Below, in pieces: positions 43,271 to 52,000 of a DNA stretch of 64,000 bases; position 1 is the stretch's first letter; every line of letters begins with the position of its first letter. The stretch lies in assembly GCA_963821735.1 (NCBI GenBank), contig CAWGFK010000034.1, forward strand, positions 62,001 through 126,000. The letters run 5' to 3'. The translations under genes and the position numbers were made by a program. The notes under the pieces are model-generated. The model saw only the letters and a program-made list of their open reading frames with translations. It had not been told where the DNA came from and searched no databases. The DNA comes from Laspinema sp963821735 (lineage in GTDB: Bacteria; Cyanobacteriota; Cyanobacteriia; Cyanobacteriales; Laspinemataceae).

Positions 43271-44675
43271 AGTTCAAAGATGCACCATCAGACCACTGTA
43301 AATCATCTAAAAATATCACCAAAGGATGATCTGAGTTGGCAAAAACTTTAATAAAATTTTGAAAGACTAAATTAAATCGGTTTTGAGCTTCAGTCCACGG
43401 CAACTCTATCACGGTAGGCTGGGGTCCGAGGATTAATTCAATTTCAGGAATCACTTCAACAATCACTTGGACATTGTTTCCCAGAGCTTCTAAAAGTCTT
43501 AGTCGCCAATCTTGTAGCTGTGCTTCGCTTTCACAAAGCAGTTGCTTGACTAATTCTTGAAACGCATTAACTAGCGCGCTATAGGGAATATTCCGCTGAT
43601 ACTGGTCAAATTTTCCCGAAATAAAATAACCCCGTTTTAGAGTGAGCGGCTTATACAACTCTTGGACTAAAGCCGTCTTCCCAATCCCCGAATAGCCGGA
43701 AATGAGCATGAGTTCACTCTGCTGTGAAACTCGCTCAAATGCCGCTAATAAGGTTTCAATTTCCACCTCTCTTCCATACAGTTTTTGGGAAATTTGCAAT
43801 CGTTCACAGATATCTCGCTCTCCCGGTACAATTTCTTCGATCGCCCCATTGGCTTCTAATTGCATTAGGCAGCACACTAAATCCGCTTGAATTCCCCAAG
43901 CACTTTGATATCGGTCCTCCGCTGTTTTTTCAATCAGCTTCATCACGATATCAGAAAGGGGTTTTGGGATGTTGGAATCTAATTGATAGGGCGATATCGG
44001 TGGTTTTGCAATATGACAGTGGACTAATTCTAAAGCATCGGTGGTATTAAAGGGTAGACTTCCGGTAAGCAGTTCATAAAAGGTCATCCCGAGAGAATAA
44101 AAATCCGTGCGATAATCCAGGGAGCGATTCATTCTGCCGGTTTGTTCCGGCGACATATAGGGCAAAGTTCCTTCTAAAATGTTCGGATTTTTTAAGGGGG
44201 TATGCTCTCCTTTTAAGTCAGTAGAAATTCCAAAATCAATAATTTTAAGTTCCCCGGTAGTGGGATTATAAACAATATTAGAGGGATTAATATCTTTATG
44301 AATAATGTTAGCCGAGTGAATTTGACCGAGACTATCTGCTGTGGCGATCGCAATTTCCAAGAACTCTTGCAGGGAAAACGGTTTCTCCTGCATCCAAATT
44401 TTCAAAGATTCCCCGCCAAAGTCCTCCACAGACATCACTAAAGTATTTTGATAGGGTTCTAAACTTTCTGCCTGAATGCAACCCGGTAAGTTTAAAGACT
44501 TAGTAATTTGGTATTCCGTGCGATAACGAGCCAGTTCTTGTGGGGTGGGATAATTTTCTTTCAGTACCTTCAGGATAATTGGACGATTATCCACCTTTAT
44601 CAGGGCGCGATAGACCAGGGAGTTGGCACTTTCGTAGATTTGAGCAATCACTTCAAAGCCAGGAAAAGTCAGCAT
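43203..44675 (-). CDS. HstK-type giant kinase, Ser/Thr protein kinase and ATPase start
   Basis: This is the N-terminus (ATG 44675, MLTFPGFEVIAQIYESANSL). A Hanks-type kinase domain follows: Lys in RPIILKVLKE, catalytic loop IHKDINPSNIVYNP (HKD in place of HRD), DFGIST, and GTLPYMSPEQTGRMNRSLDY with RTDFYSLGMTFYELLTGSLP. A P-loop ATPase then begins with LYGREVEIETLLAAF, Walker A GYSGIGKTALVQELY and Walker B PLVIFLDDLQWSDGASLN. The kinase plus ATPase plus GAF/PAS/histidine-kinase order matches HstK proteins of Nostoc/Anabaena. The final residues (FAATPDELSLSW onward) are past a frameshift. Together, 44675-38285 would encode a protein of about 2100 residues that links Ser/Thr and His phosphorylation. 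A 9-bp hairpin (44748-44775) lies 73 bases before the start. Confidence 0.87.
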   Translation of the reverse strand: MLTFPGFEVIAQIYESANSLVYRALIKVDNRPIILKVLKENYPTPQELARYRTEYQITKSLNLPGCIQAESLEPYQNTLVMSVEDFGGESLKIWMQEKPFSLQEFLEIAIATADSLGQIHSANIIHKDINPSNIVYNPTTGELKIIDFGISTDLKGEHTPLKNPNILEGTLPYMSPEQTGRMNRSLDYRTDFYSLGMTFYELLTGSLPFNTTDALELVHCHIAKPPISPYQLDSNIPKPLSDIVMKLIEKTAEDRYQSAWGIQADLVCCLMQLEANGAIEEIVPGERDICERLQISQKLYGREVEIETLLAAFERVSQQSELMLISGYSGIGKTALVQELYKPLTLKRGYFISGKFDQYQRNIPYSALVNAFQELVKQLLCESEAQLQDWRLRLLEALGNNVQVIVEVIPEIELILGPQPTVIELPWTEAQNRFNLVFQNFIKVFANSDHPLVIFLDDLQWSDGASLNFAATPDELSLSWTVCHWCLSGY

Positions 44676-44747
44676 ATCAAAACCATCCTCCTGAAAAAAT
44701 AGAGCGGAGTGAATCCGTCTTTAAGCTAAATTGTTGCAATAACTTTA

Positions 44748-44775
44748 AAGCATCTTACTGTAGTACAAGATGCTT
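44748..44775. other. 9-bp perfect hairpin upstream of the giant kinase
   Basis: AAGCATCTT and AAGATGCTT pair perfectly around a 10-base loop in the otherwise empty gap 44676-44979. It lies between the glycosyltransferase stop and the kinase start (both minus strand), so it may act in termination or in the kinase leader. Confidence 0.4.
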
Positions 44776-44979
44776 AGAGCAAGTATTTTATTGTTCAGGG
44801 AGCAAGTATGTCATAAACATAATCTGGTACATTTCGCCCAGGGTGTTTTACCCCTCATTTTTTAAGTCTAATGAGAGGTTAACCGATCTATCTCTAATAT
44901 TACCTTTTATGAAGACCACAATAAGTGAGTTTCACAAAACAAAGGATGTTACCGGAACTCAAGTCCGCACAGGAGCCAG

Positions 44980-46257
44980 CTATGGTTTTGCGAGTACAGG
45001 TTTTCCAGTCAAAACAACTTGTTCAATGATATCAGCCGCGCGGCTGACGCCTCCTCCCCGTTGAATAGCTTCTTGGAGGGCGATCGCCCGTTGTTTATAG
45101 GACTCTTCCCCCAACACCTTCTGAATCGCCGTTCGCAGCTTCGGAACTCTCAACGGCTTCAAAGGAACCACTTCACCAACCCCCGTCCAAGCAATCCGTG
45201 ATGCCACGCCAGGTTGGTCATTCATGATTGGAATGGCAACCATTGGAACTCCATGAGTTAATGATTCTAATGTAGTGTTTAAGCCTGCGGGAGTGATAGT
45301 AAGGCTTGCTTTTTTCAGCAGTTCTAATTGCGGTGCATAGCTAACAATAATTGGATTTCCTGGTAATTGGGAAAAAGATTCTACAGAGGCATTTCCACCC
45401 AGAGATATGACCAATTGAGCATCTAATCCTTCGCAAGCTGTAGCGATTTTTTGAAAAATATCTGACTGATTATTGAGAATACTTCCCAGGGAAGAGTAAA
45501 TTAAAGGCTGACCCGTCAGTTTTTCAAAGGGAAATGGTACCACTGGTCGGCTGAACGTATAGTGATACGGACCCGTGAAATGAAAATGAGCCGGTAAATC
45601 GGTTCGGGGAAATTCAAACTCTATAGGTTCTTGACTAATTTGAGCCAGGTTAGAATAAATATCATTTGCTTCAACATGGGCGAGTAAATTCCACTGCCGG
45701 CGATAATCAGCAATAACTTCTCGAACTGGCTTGGTTAAATAAGTAAGCAAACGATAGCCAAATTTATTTCGTAAACGTCCTCTCCAAGTAGGATTATATT
45801 GCCAAGGAGTAGAAAAAGGAGGGATATTCGGATCTCGATTCATCACTACAGCACTACAGACGGTGATTAAAGGAATATTTAAAAAATCTGCTATGGTCCC
45901 GCCATAGAGAGAAACTTGATCCACAAGTAATGCTTCTACCCCTGCTTGCTTAATCACATGGGGGGCTTGTGTCAGGTTAATAGAGGCATTTTGTGCGAGT
46001 AAATTAATCGTATATCGCAACCCAGCTAATCCTTTGAGCTGTCCCATCTGGTTCAATTGTTCGGGTATTTTTCCCACAGGAACTTCCTGTTCAGCCACTG
46101 GGCAAAATTCTAAACCACTTTCCAGGACTTTATCCTTTGCATCAATAAAGTTAAATACCGTTACTCGATGACCCCGACGGATCAGATCAGACCCTAAAGG
46201 TATCATCGTATTAAAGTGTCCTGTAGACAAGGGACAAATAATTCCAAAATGGGTCAT
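44980..46257 (-). CDS. GT1-family (UGT/macrolide-type) glycosyltransferase
   Basis: A protein of 425 residues. The N-terminal Rossmann half has FGIICPLSTGHFNTMIPLGS and DLIRRGHRVTVFNF; the C-terminal half has PLIYSSLGSI (sugar-nucleotide fold start) and the signature VSYAPQLELLKKASLTITPA, then GLNTTLESLTHGVPMVAIPI and DQPGVASRIAWTGVGEVVPL. These are hallmarks of GT-B, GT1 enzymes (UDP-glucuronosyl/macrolide transferases). In cyanobacteria such enzymes often glycosylate carotenoids, sterols or other lipids; the acceptor cannot be told. No signal or membrane segment. It follows the caspase gene by 36 bases on the same strand, so the two are probably co-transcribed. Confidence 0.85.
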   Translation of the reverse strand: MTHFGIICPLSTGHFNTMIPLGSDLIRRGHRVTVFNFIDAKDKVLESGLEFCPVAEQEVPVGKIPEQLNQMGQLKGLAGLRYTINLLAQNASINLTQAPHVIKQAGVEALLVDQVSLYGGTIADFLNIPLITVCSAVVMNRDPNIPPFSTPWQYNPTWRGRLRNKFGYRLLTYLTKPVREVIADYRRQWNLLAHVEANDIYSNLAQISQEPIEFEFPRTDLPAHFHFTGPYHYTFSRPVVPFPFEKLTGQPLIYSSLGSILNNQSDIFQKIATACEGLDAQLVISLGGNASVESFSQLPGNPIIVSYAPQLELLKKASLTITPAGLNTTLESLTHGVPMVAIPIMNDQPGVASRIAWTGVGEVVPLKPLRVPKLRTAIQKVLGEESYKQRAIALQEAIQRGGGVSRAADIIEQVVLTGKPVLAKP

Positions 46258-46293
46258 AAGTAGATGCTCCTTTGAGTTTAAAGAATTTGCGGT

Positions 46294-48501
46294 TTATTCC
46301 CCTTTTTTAACCCGAACGCTGAACTGTTTAACCACCCATTCCCGGTAAGAATAAGCAGCATTTAATCGGCGGTCTTGGGGGTTTTCTTGGGCGATCGCCT
46401 CTGCTACCTGAGAAAGCGGATCGGACCCACTATACCCCCGATATCCTGGCCGTGCAACCATCGGGGAATCAAGTGCTGGTAAAGCTAACCCGCGCAGTTC
46501 GGCTTCCCCCAGGGTGGCAAAGACTTTAACAATATCGACTCCCTCTTGATATCCTTCCGGCAACTGGGGGCAAAAAGCAGCGACCTTTCGATTTGCTACT
46601 TCTGGCGAAAACTCTTCATACCCTTGTTTATCGGGTTTCGGCCAAGATTGCTCGATCGCCCAGTCGGATTGCAACTCTAAAATCGCCACTCTCAAGGGAT
46701 GAGAATGCAAATTGATAATTTCCAAAAAAATCCATTCTCCTTCCTGAATCGTGGGATTTAAAGGGTCATCAAGGGGCTGAAATTTTTTCAACTGCTCAGG
46801 CTGTGGATCGATGCCCTCTGCATAATCATACAGCTTCCCCAACCACTTAACTTGCAGCTTATCCAGTAAGGGTGAGGCTGAGTTATATAGTTCTTGGACG
46901 GCTTTATATTTAGATAAATGAATTAACCGTTGCGTAATTTTTAGCGATGCGTTTGATTCATTTATTTTGACGGTTGGATTGATGTTTTTATAAGGAACTC
47001 CGGCTGTATCACAAATCTCATATTCTTCTTGATTGTTGATACAGAGCAAATAATCAATTTCTTCATCATCCGAGGAAATGGCTTGAGGAGATTGGGAGTC
47101 AGTCCATTCTATCCATCCTTTTCCATAGACATAGAAAGCGTTTTTGAGAGATTCTAGCGCCTTACTTTGTTTTGTGTAAATTTCAGGGGTTAATTTATTA
47201 GGCGGCAATTGACTTAAAGCCATCTCTTCCGCTGTTGCTTGTTCTTGATGAAATAAGCAAACTTGGCGAACTAATGCCGGGGGTGGGGATAGCAAAAGCA
47301 CCGGATCACCGAGGGCGACTTCTCGCTGTCCTTCGATGGGTTCTAGCTTGCATACCGCGACGGTTGAATCGTATTCTACCACTTCAGCTAAGGCTAATCG
47401 GGTATCCGTTTGGCTAAAATCTCGGCTACCAAGGGGATAAATGGCAAAGGTTGCGCCTTTGCGAATTCCGGTGGCGATGCCTGCATTAATGCTCACCTGT
47501 TGTTTGGCGGGGTTGATTTTTTGCACCGATAAAAACTGAGTAACTGCGGTGCGATCGCGTCCAAACACCGTCCGGTCAAATTCTCCCAATAACATCGGTG
47601 TCTGGTAGGGAAACTGACTTTGGATTTTTGCTCGGATGCGATCGTAAATATCTTTATAGGTTAATCCCACATAATCCTGTCGCAAAGAATCTAGTAACCA
47701 GTAAGTGAGTGCGCCATGTCTTCGCTTCTCTTCACCGCAACGAAACCCATCCTCAAAGGCTTTTTCACTGGGACAACAAGCAGCTAAAAAGACATAATCT
47801 TTTGATTGAGGAAGAGACCCTAAATGCAGACTAGACTCCCCTCGTGTAACTTGCCGTAAAGAACGCCAATTGTCCAGAAGTTCTTCCCGAAATGCCACCA
47901 AACTCTCAGTTTTTTGAGCCATTTTATCAAGGGTATCCGTTCCCCGGACTTTCGCTTCACCGCGAGTCGCACCCCCGGAATGGCAACTGTCAAAAACAAC
48001 GGTCACTATGAGACCTTTGTTTTCCATTTGTTTCAACAGCAAAGCTAATTCTAAATCCCGGAGATAGCAATTAACTGGCTGACCCGATTCATCAAGCTGT
48101 CCGATATCGGTAGGGACTAACGATTCATCAACCCCCGATTCTCCTTTGATTTCAGGATAAGCCGTGATGGTGCGGCCCCCGTGACCTGAGTAGTGAATGT
48201 AAATGCGATCGCCCGGTTGCCCTATCTCTGTTATCTCCTTAAACTTCAATACCATATTGGCATAAGTCGGAAGCTGTTCCGGCGGTTCTACGGGTTCTTT
48301 TAATACCGGATTGGGATTAGAAGCGGTCAATTTAAAAATGTGACTTTCTGAAACTTTTAAGTTGATCGTCAAAAAGGCTTCAACGGCATTAATATCATTA
48401 ACAGCCCCTTGCAAATTATCGTAATAAGTCCCATCGGATAATCGATGGGGTAAATAGCAGTTAACTCCAATGAGTAAAGCGTAGAAATTTGAGTCAGCCA
48501 T
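46294..48501 (-). CDS. Caspase-like protease (orthocaspase, peptidase C14)
   Basis: A protein of 735 residues. The N-terminal p20-like domain (residues 1-260) begins NFYALLIGVNCYLPHRLSDG, has catalytic His in IYIHYSGHGGRTITAYP and Cys in VTVVFDSCHSGGATRGE, followed by VFLAACCPSEKAFED and GALTYWLLDSL (p10-like). The caspase dyad is intact. The large C-terminal region (about 470 residues) is not recognised; it is probably beta-rich with a late segment (WIFLEIINLHSHPLRVAILE, VDIVKVFATLGEAELRGL) similar in style to C-terminal domains of other cyanobacterial caspase proteins. No signal peptide. It lies between a transpeptidase-like protein and a glycosyltransferase, with hairpins in the 158-base gap upstream. 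Orthocaspases cut after Arg/Lys and are tied to stress or cell death. Confidence 0.85.
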   Translation of the reverse strand: MADSNFYALLIGVNCYLPHRLSDGTYYDNLQGAVNDINAVEAFLTINLKVSESHIFKLTASNPNPVLKEPVEPPEQLPTYANMVLKFKEITEIGQPGDRIYIHYSGHGGRTITAYPEIKGESGVDESLVPTDIGQLDESGQPVNCYLRDLELALLLKQMENKGLIVTVVFDSCHSGGATRGEAKVRGTDTLDKMAQKTESLVAFREELLDNWRSLRQVTRGESSLHLGSLPQSKDYVFLAACCPSEKAFEDGFRCGEEKRRHGALTYWLLDSLRQDYVGLTYKDIYDRIRAKIQSQFPYQTPMLLGEFDRTVFGRDRTAVTQFLSVQKINPAKQQVSINAGIATGIRKGATFAIYPLGSRDFSQTDTRLALAEVVEYDSTVAVCKLEPIEGQREVALGDPVLLLSPPPALVRQVCLFHQEQATAEEMALSQLPPNKLTPEIYTKQSKALESLKNAFYVYGKGWIEWTDSQSPQAISSDDEEIDYLLCINNQEEYEICDTAGVPYKNINPTVKINESNASLKITQRLIHLSKYKAVQELYNSASPLLDKLQVKWLGKLYDYAEGIDPQPEQLKKFQPLDDPLNPTIQEGEWIFLEIINLHSHPLRVAILELQSDWAIEQSWPKPDKQGYEEFSPEVANRKVAAFCPQLPEGYQEGVDIVKVFATLGEAELRGLALPALDSPMVARPGYRGYSGSDPLSQVAEAIAQENPQDRRLNAAYSYREWVVKQFSVRVKKGE

Positions 48502-48571
48502 TGATAATATTTAACTAAAGAACAAAAATTTTTAGGCTTATTTTTTTTCACTAGATTTCTACCCCACCCAA

Positions 48572-48594
48572 CCCTCCCCTTGCCAAGGGGAGGG
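48572..48594. terminator. 11-bp perfect hairpin
   Basis: CCCTCCCCTTG and CAAGGGGAGGG pair perfectly around one base, in the gap between the genes ending at 48660 and starting at 48501. It may act as a terminator or attenuator; no long U-run follows. Confidence 0.5.
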
Positions 48595-48633
48595 CTAAGA
48601 GCGAATCGGGTTGTCTGAAAGGCTTGGTTAAAT

Positions 48634-48653
48634 TAGCCCGCGCAGGCGGGCTA
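48634..48653 (-). terminator. 8-bp GC-rich hairpin after the transpeptidase-like gene
   Basis: TAGCCCGC and GCGGGCTA around GCAG, located seven bases past the stop of the minus-strand gene ending at 48660, followed on that strand by AATTTAACC. Probable weak terminator. Confidence 0.5.
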
Positions 48654-48659
48654 TCTGAA

Positions 48660-50420
48660 TTACGCAAAAACTCGCCGAGACTCTAGCAATTTTTGCCACC
48701 ATTCATCAGCAAAACCGCGTGTTCCTGCATCAGAATACTGAATTTGCAGAGGAATCTCGTCAATCCCTGCTCGATTTGCCTTTTTCATTAACTCCGTAAA
48801 CATATCAAACTCATTTTGTTTCGTTAACACAATACATCCGGCACTACCGGGAGCATTGGCATCAAAATGAACCCCAAAATGAGCCCGATTACGGCCATCA
48901 CTACGCCGAAATTCCAGGGGCAGAATATCAAAGAAATATCCTTCAATTCCCACAAGAGTAGGCTCATAGTATGGAACGGTCGAAACTGTAATTGGGCCAT
49001 TTATAATCATTTCCTCAGATGGAAGTAATCCGGCACCTGTTCGCCAATGGTCCTCTGCACTTTGACATCCGGCTAACCCACTGGTAGCCTCTGCTTCAAA
49101 CATAGAGGTTCCAGCTTCATCTAAAAGAGAAAAACGGCCAGTAATTAAATAGGGAGATGTATCTCGCCGGAATGAGAAAATAGCAGTCGCAGGCAGACTT
49201 TGCTTAGGTTTTTCATATTCTATTTCCAATGGAATAGAATCGATTCCAGCTTGTTTAAGCGCAATCAACAGGGCGCGAAAGCGGCGGAAAGACTCCGCAT
49301 TCAGAATACCAATTCCACCGGATGTTCCTGGACTACCGGAATCATTATAAATCCGGAAATTACCGCGATTGATATCTCCATCGGGACTTTTTAGAATATG
49401 GGGCAAAATTGGAAAACACCAATCCTTGCTCTCATCCATTTCTAAAATCGAATCTTCTGTATTAATGGCTAAACCCCGCAGATCCGGAATTGGACCCATC
49501 GCCCTTGCCCACAAATGATTTGGACTTTGATACCCAGGACGTCCCGTGGTTGCTACCGCATCAAAGATTTGGTTGCCATCGGCATCGAAGAGGAACATAT
49601 TCCCCAAGAGTAACCCCGACGAATATTTAAGCTGCATCTTGAAAACTGCTTTCGCAGCTTGTTCGTAAACAAAAGATTCGGGGGGAATCGGCAACTCTTC
49701 ACTGGAATACTGTAATTTAAACGCTTCTCCTCGTTCTCCCGCGTTGGGTAATCGCCAAATTGAGGAACCCGGATAACGCTTGAGAAATTTTTGCAAAATA
49801 TCAGCAGTTGAAGGATTTTGCGTATCCGATTCTGAACCCCAAATCGGTAAAATTGGCTTTTTCAAACTCAACTGTTCGTGAGCAGTGAATGCGTCTTGAA
49901 CGAACGTTTCATATTTCTCGGGGTTCGAGGTCCACTTTTCAAAATACATTTGCGGCATGGCAATATCGCAGAGGTCATCCAGCAATTTCCAAGGAATTTC
50001 GTGATGATCCTGGGGATTGCCAAAACTGGTGTAGCCTAATGTACCGGGTTTGACATAAGGACGCAAGGCTTGCAGCAGTTGCTTGATATTTTCATGGGTG
50101 TTGACATTTTTAACTTCTTCCTCAACATCCAAAATATAGCCATCCAACTGACAGTTAATCGCCTCGCGAACCGCTGCAACTTGAGCTTCCACATCCGGAG
50201 TTCCATAGTGATAGCCCCAGCCGTAAACTTCGATTCCTGATTGATGAAATTGGCTGATAATATTGGTGCTACATTGGTCGGACCAAAACATGGAACGACT
50301 CTGACCATCGAATACTTTTAGATAGACCCGCTGGCAGTTGATTGCTTTGAGCTTTTCCAAATAGTCTGTGGGCAGGGAAGAGAGTTCCCAAATCCATACG
50401 CCAGCAAAATGTTGAGCCAT
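48660..50420 (-). CDS. TIM-barrel protein with two L,D-transpeptidase-like repeats
   Basis: A protein of 586 residues. Residues 1-240 look like a glycoside-hydrolase-type barrel (GVWIWELSSLPTDYLEKLKA, IEVYGWGYHYGTPDVEAQVA, LDGYILDVEEEVKN with three acidic residues, MPQMYFEKW). Two related domains of about 170 residues follow. Repeat 1 has GRPGYQSPNHLWARAMGPIP and GNFRIYNDSGSPGTSGGIGI; repeat 2 has GLAGCQSAEDHWRTGAGLLP and AHFGVHFDANAPGSAGCIVL. HFDxNxPGSAGCIVL contains the His and Cys of L,D-transpeptidase (YkuD-like) enzymes; repeat 1 lacks both. So one half is likely active and the other structural. No signal peptide is visible. It follows the lipase by 47 bases. Inferred target: peptidoglycan or a similar polymer. 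Confidence 0.7.
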   Translation of the reverse strand: MAQHFAGVWIWELSSLPTDYLEKLKAINCQRVYLKVFDGQSRSMFWSDQCSTNIISQFHQSGIEVYGWGYHYGTPDVEAQVAAVREAINCQLDGYILDVEEEVKNVNTHENIKQLLQALRPYVKPGTLGYTSFGNPQDHHEIPWKLLDDLCDIAMPQMYFEKWTSNPEKYETFVQDAFTAHEQLSLKKPILPIWGSESDTQNPSTADILQKFLKRYPGSSIWRLPNAGERGEAFKLQYSSEELPIPPESFVYEQAAKAVFKMQLKYSSGLLLGNMFLFDADGNQIFDAVATTGRPGYQSPNHLWARAMGPIPDLRGLAINTEDSILEMDESKDWCFPILPHILKSPDGDINRGNFRIYNDSGSPGTSGGIGILNAESFRRFRALLIALKQAGIDSIPLEIEYEKPKQSLPATAIFSFRRDTSPYLITGRFSLLDEAGTSMFEAEATSGLAGCQSAEDHWRTGAGLLPSEEMIINGPITVSTVPYYEPTLVGIEGYFFDILPLEFRRSDGRNRAHFGVHFDANAPGSAGCIVLTKQNEFDMFTELMKKANRAGIDEIPLQIQYSDAGTRGFADEWWQKLLESRRVFA

Positions 50421-50467
50421 GATTGTGTGTCTCCTATGTGATTATAAAACAAAGTAAAGTTCCCAGA

Positions 50468-51905
50468 TTAAGCAGCAATTTCAAAGACATCACGCACCGA
50501 CTGGGTTTCCACTCCGGACTCAGTGTTTAGCTCGATTTCATAAGTACCGGGCGGTAGATTTTCCAGAGTGGCGGTGCAGTGAGAACCGTTTTCTTTTAGA
50601 GGGACGGAAATAGGTTCTGTCTTTGCAGTTTTAGAGTGGATTCGAGCCACAAGTTTTCCCACAGAATCGCCCCCATTCCGGGTAGTAGCTCGAATTTCAA
50701 CGGGTTCACCGGGTAAATAAAAATCGTCAATTTCTAGGCTTAAGGTGACGGGTTCTGAGTCAGAGGGAACCTGTTCCGGGCCTCGGATAGCTGAGGAATC
50801 AAATTGCATTTGTATCAGACGCTCATAAATTTGTTCCAGTACCCCTTTATTGGCTTGTAATGACCCATGATGTTCAGGAATAAAGGTATTGTAGTAACCC
50901 ATATTCGACATTTCCAGGGGAATTGCCGAGACCCGAGGCACGGTATCATCCCCATTTCCTAAATAATCAGGAATCGTTGAGGGGACCTTATTGCTAACCT
51001 CAAGTTTGCCATTAATAAGGGTGGCAGACTGATAGGTAACCTGACCCGTTCCCACAAAAGGAACGAGGACATATCCATGAGTTTGCCAATCTTTATCTTG
51101 ACGATTTGCTTCCGCTGCGATGCGGATTTCTTCGTGAAATGCTCGGGCAGCAATAACCCGCCCTAAATCCAACTCCGGCAGAGCATCCACTTCCGCCAAC
51201 CGACAACAACCGTTGGCAGTTTGAAGCATGGGATAAACGGGTAATAATTGATAAACCGAAGTAAAAGAGCGCAAGGCTTCAGTCAGGTCAACAAAGGCTT
51301 TTTTGTATCCCTCTAAAAGGGATAGAATCGCACTTACTGACCCTCGATAGGGAGTGCCAAAGGTAAACAACGCCTTGCAATCTCGCCATCCCCCCAAAAC
51401 TTCCAAATAGTACCGACTGACTAAACCCCCCATACTATGGGCCAGCAGAATCACTTGGGCATCTTCATAACCCGATTCTTGCCGCCACTTGTGCAGTTTT
51501 TCATCAATAAACCGCTTCAACTTGCGGGCAGAAACCCGGTTATCGCGCCGCCAATCGTAAGGGAATTCATAATAGTTAACTAAATCGGGATTCTCGGGAG
51601 ACTGGGGATAAATTCGGAATTTGCCACTGAGCAGCAGTTCTCGTAACTTCGTATATCCGTCAATCACTTTTGCCAATCCCGGAACCAGATAAAAATCCTG
51701 CATCACCTGGGTGGCAATAATTCCATCCTCCAAATCATCCAGTTCTGGGTCATCCTGTTCCAGGACCAGGGATTCCGGGAGATTTGACCGCATTCCAGAA
51801 GGATTTTCCAGAAATTGCCCAGACATCCCGCCCGTTTTTTTGCAACACGCTACCCGTAATTCCCGGTAGCAGCACAATCATATCTTTGAAATCAATCGGT
51901 GACAT
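50468..51905 (-). CDS. LCAT/PGAP1-like lipase with C-terminal Ig-like domain, one frameshift
   Basis: The true start is ATG 51905 (MSPIDFKDMIVLLPGITGSV), in a frame that leads to GRDVWAISGKSFWNAVKS. One base is missing at the AAA run 51783-51785; adding it gives VKNLPESLVLEQDDPELDDL and the remaining frame. The hydrolase has FPYDWRRDNRVSARKLKRFI, the nucleophile elbow VILLAHSMGGLVSRYYLE, TFGTPYRGSV, Asp in LGNGDDTVPRVSA and His in IPEHHGSLQANKG. This is the lecithin:cholesterol acyltransferase type, acting on lipids or lipid-linked substrates. The last 100 residues (SLEIDDFYLPGEPVEIRATT ... GTYEIELNTESG) form an Ig-like beta domain. First gene of a probable operon with the transpeptidase-like, caspase and glycosyltransferase genes. 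Confidence 0.8.
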
Positions 51906-52000
51906 AAATGTAAGACCTCTCGGATTTATTTAAAGCGGTCGGTTATTGGTTGGTAACAATACCATCACACATTTTTTTATCGCTTTTAATCACAGTCAGG

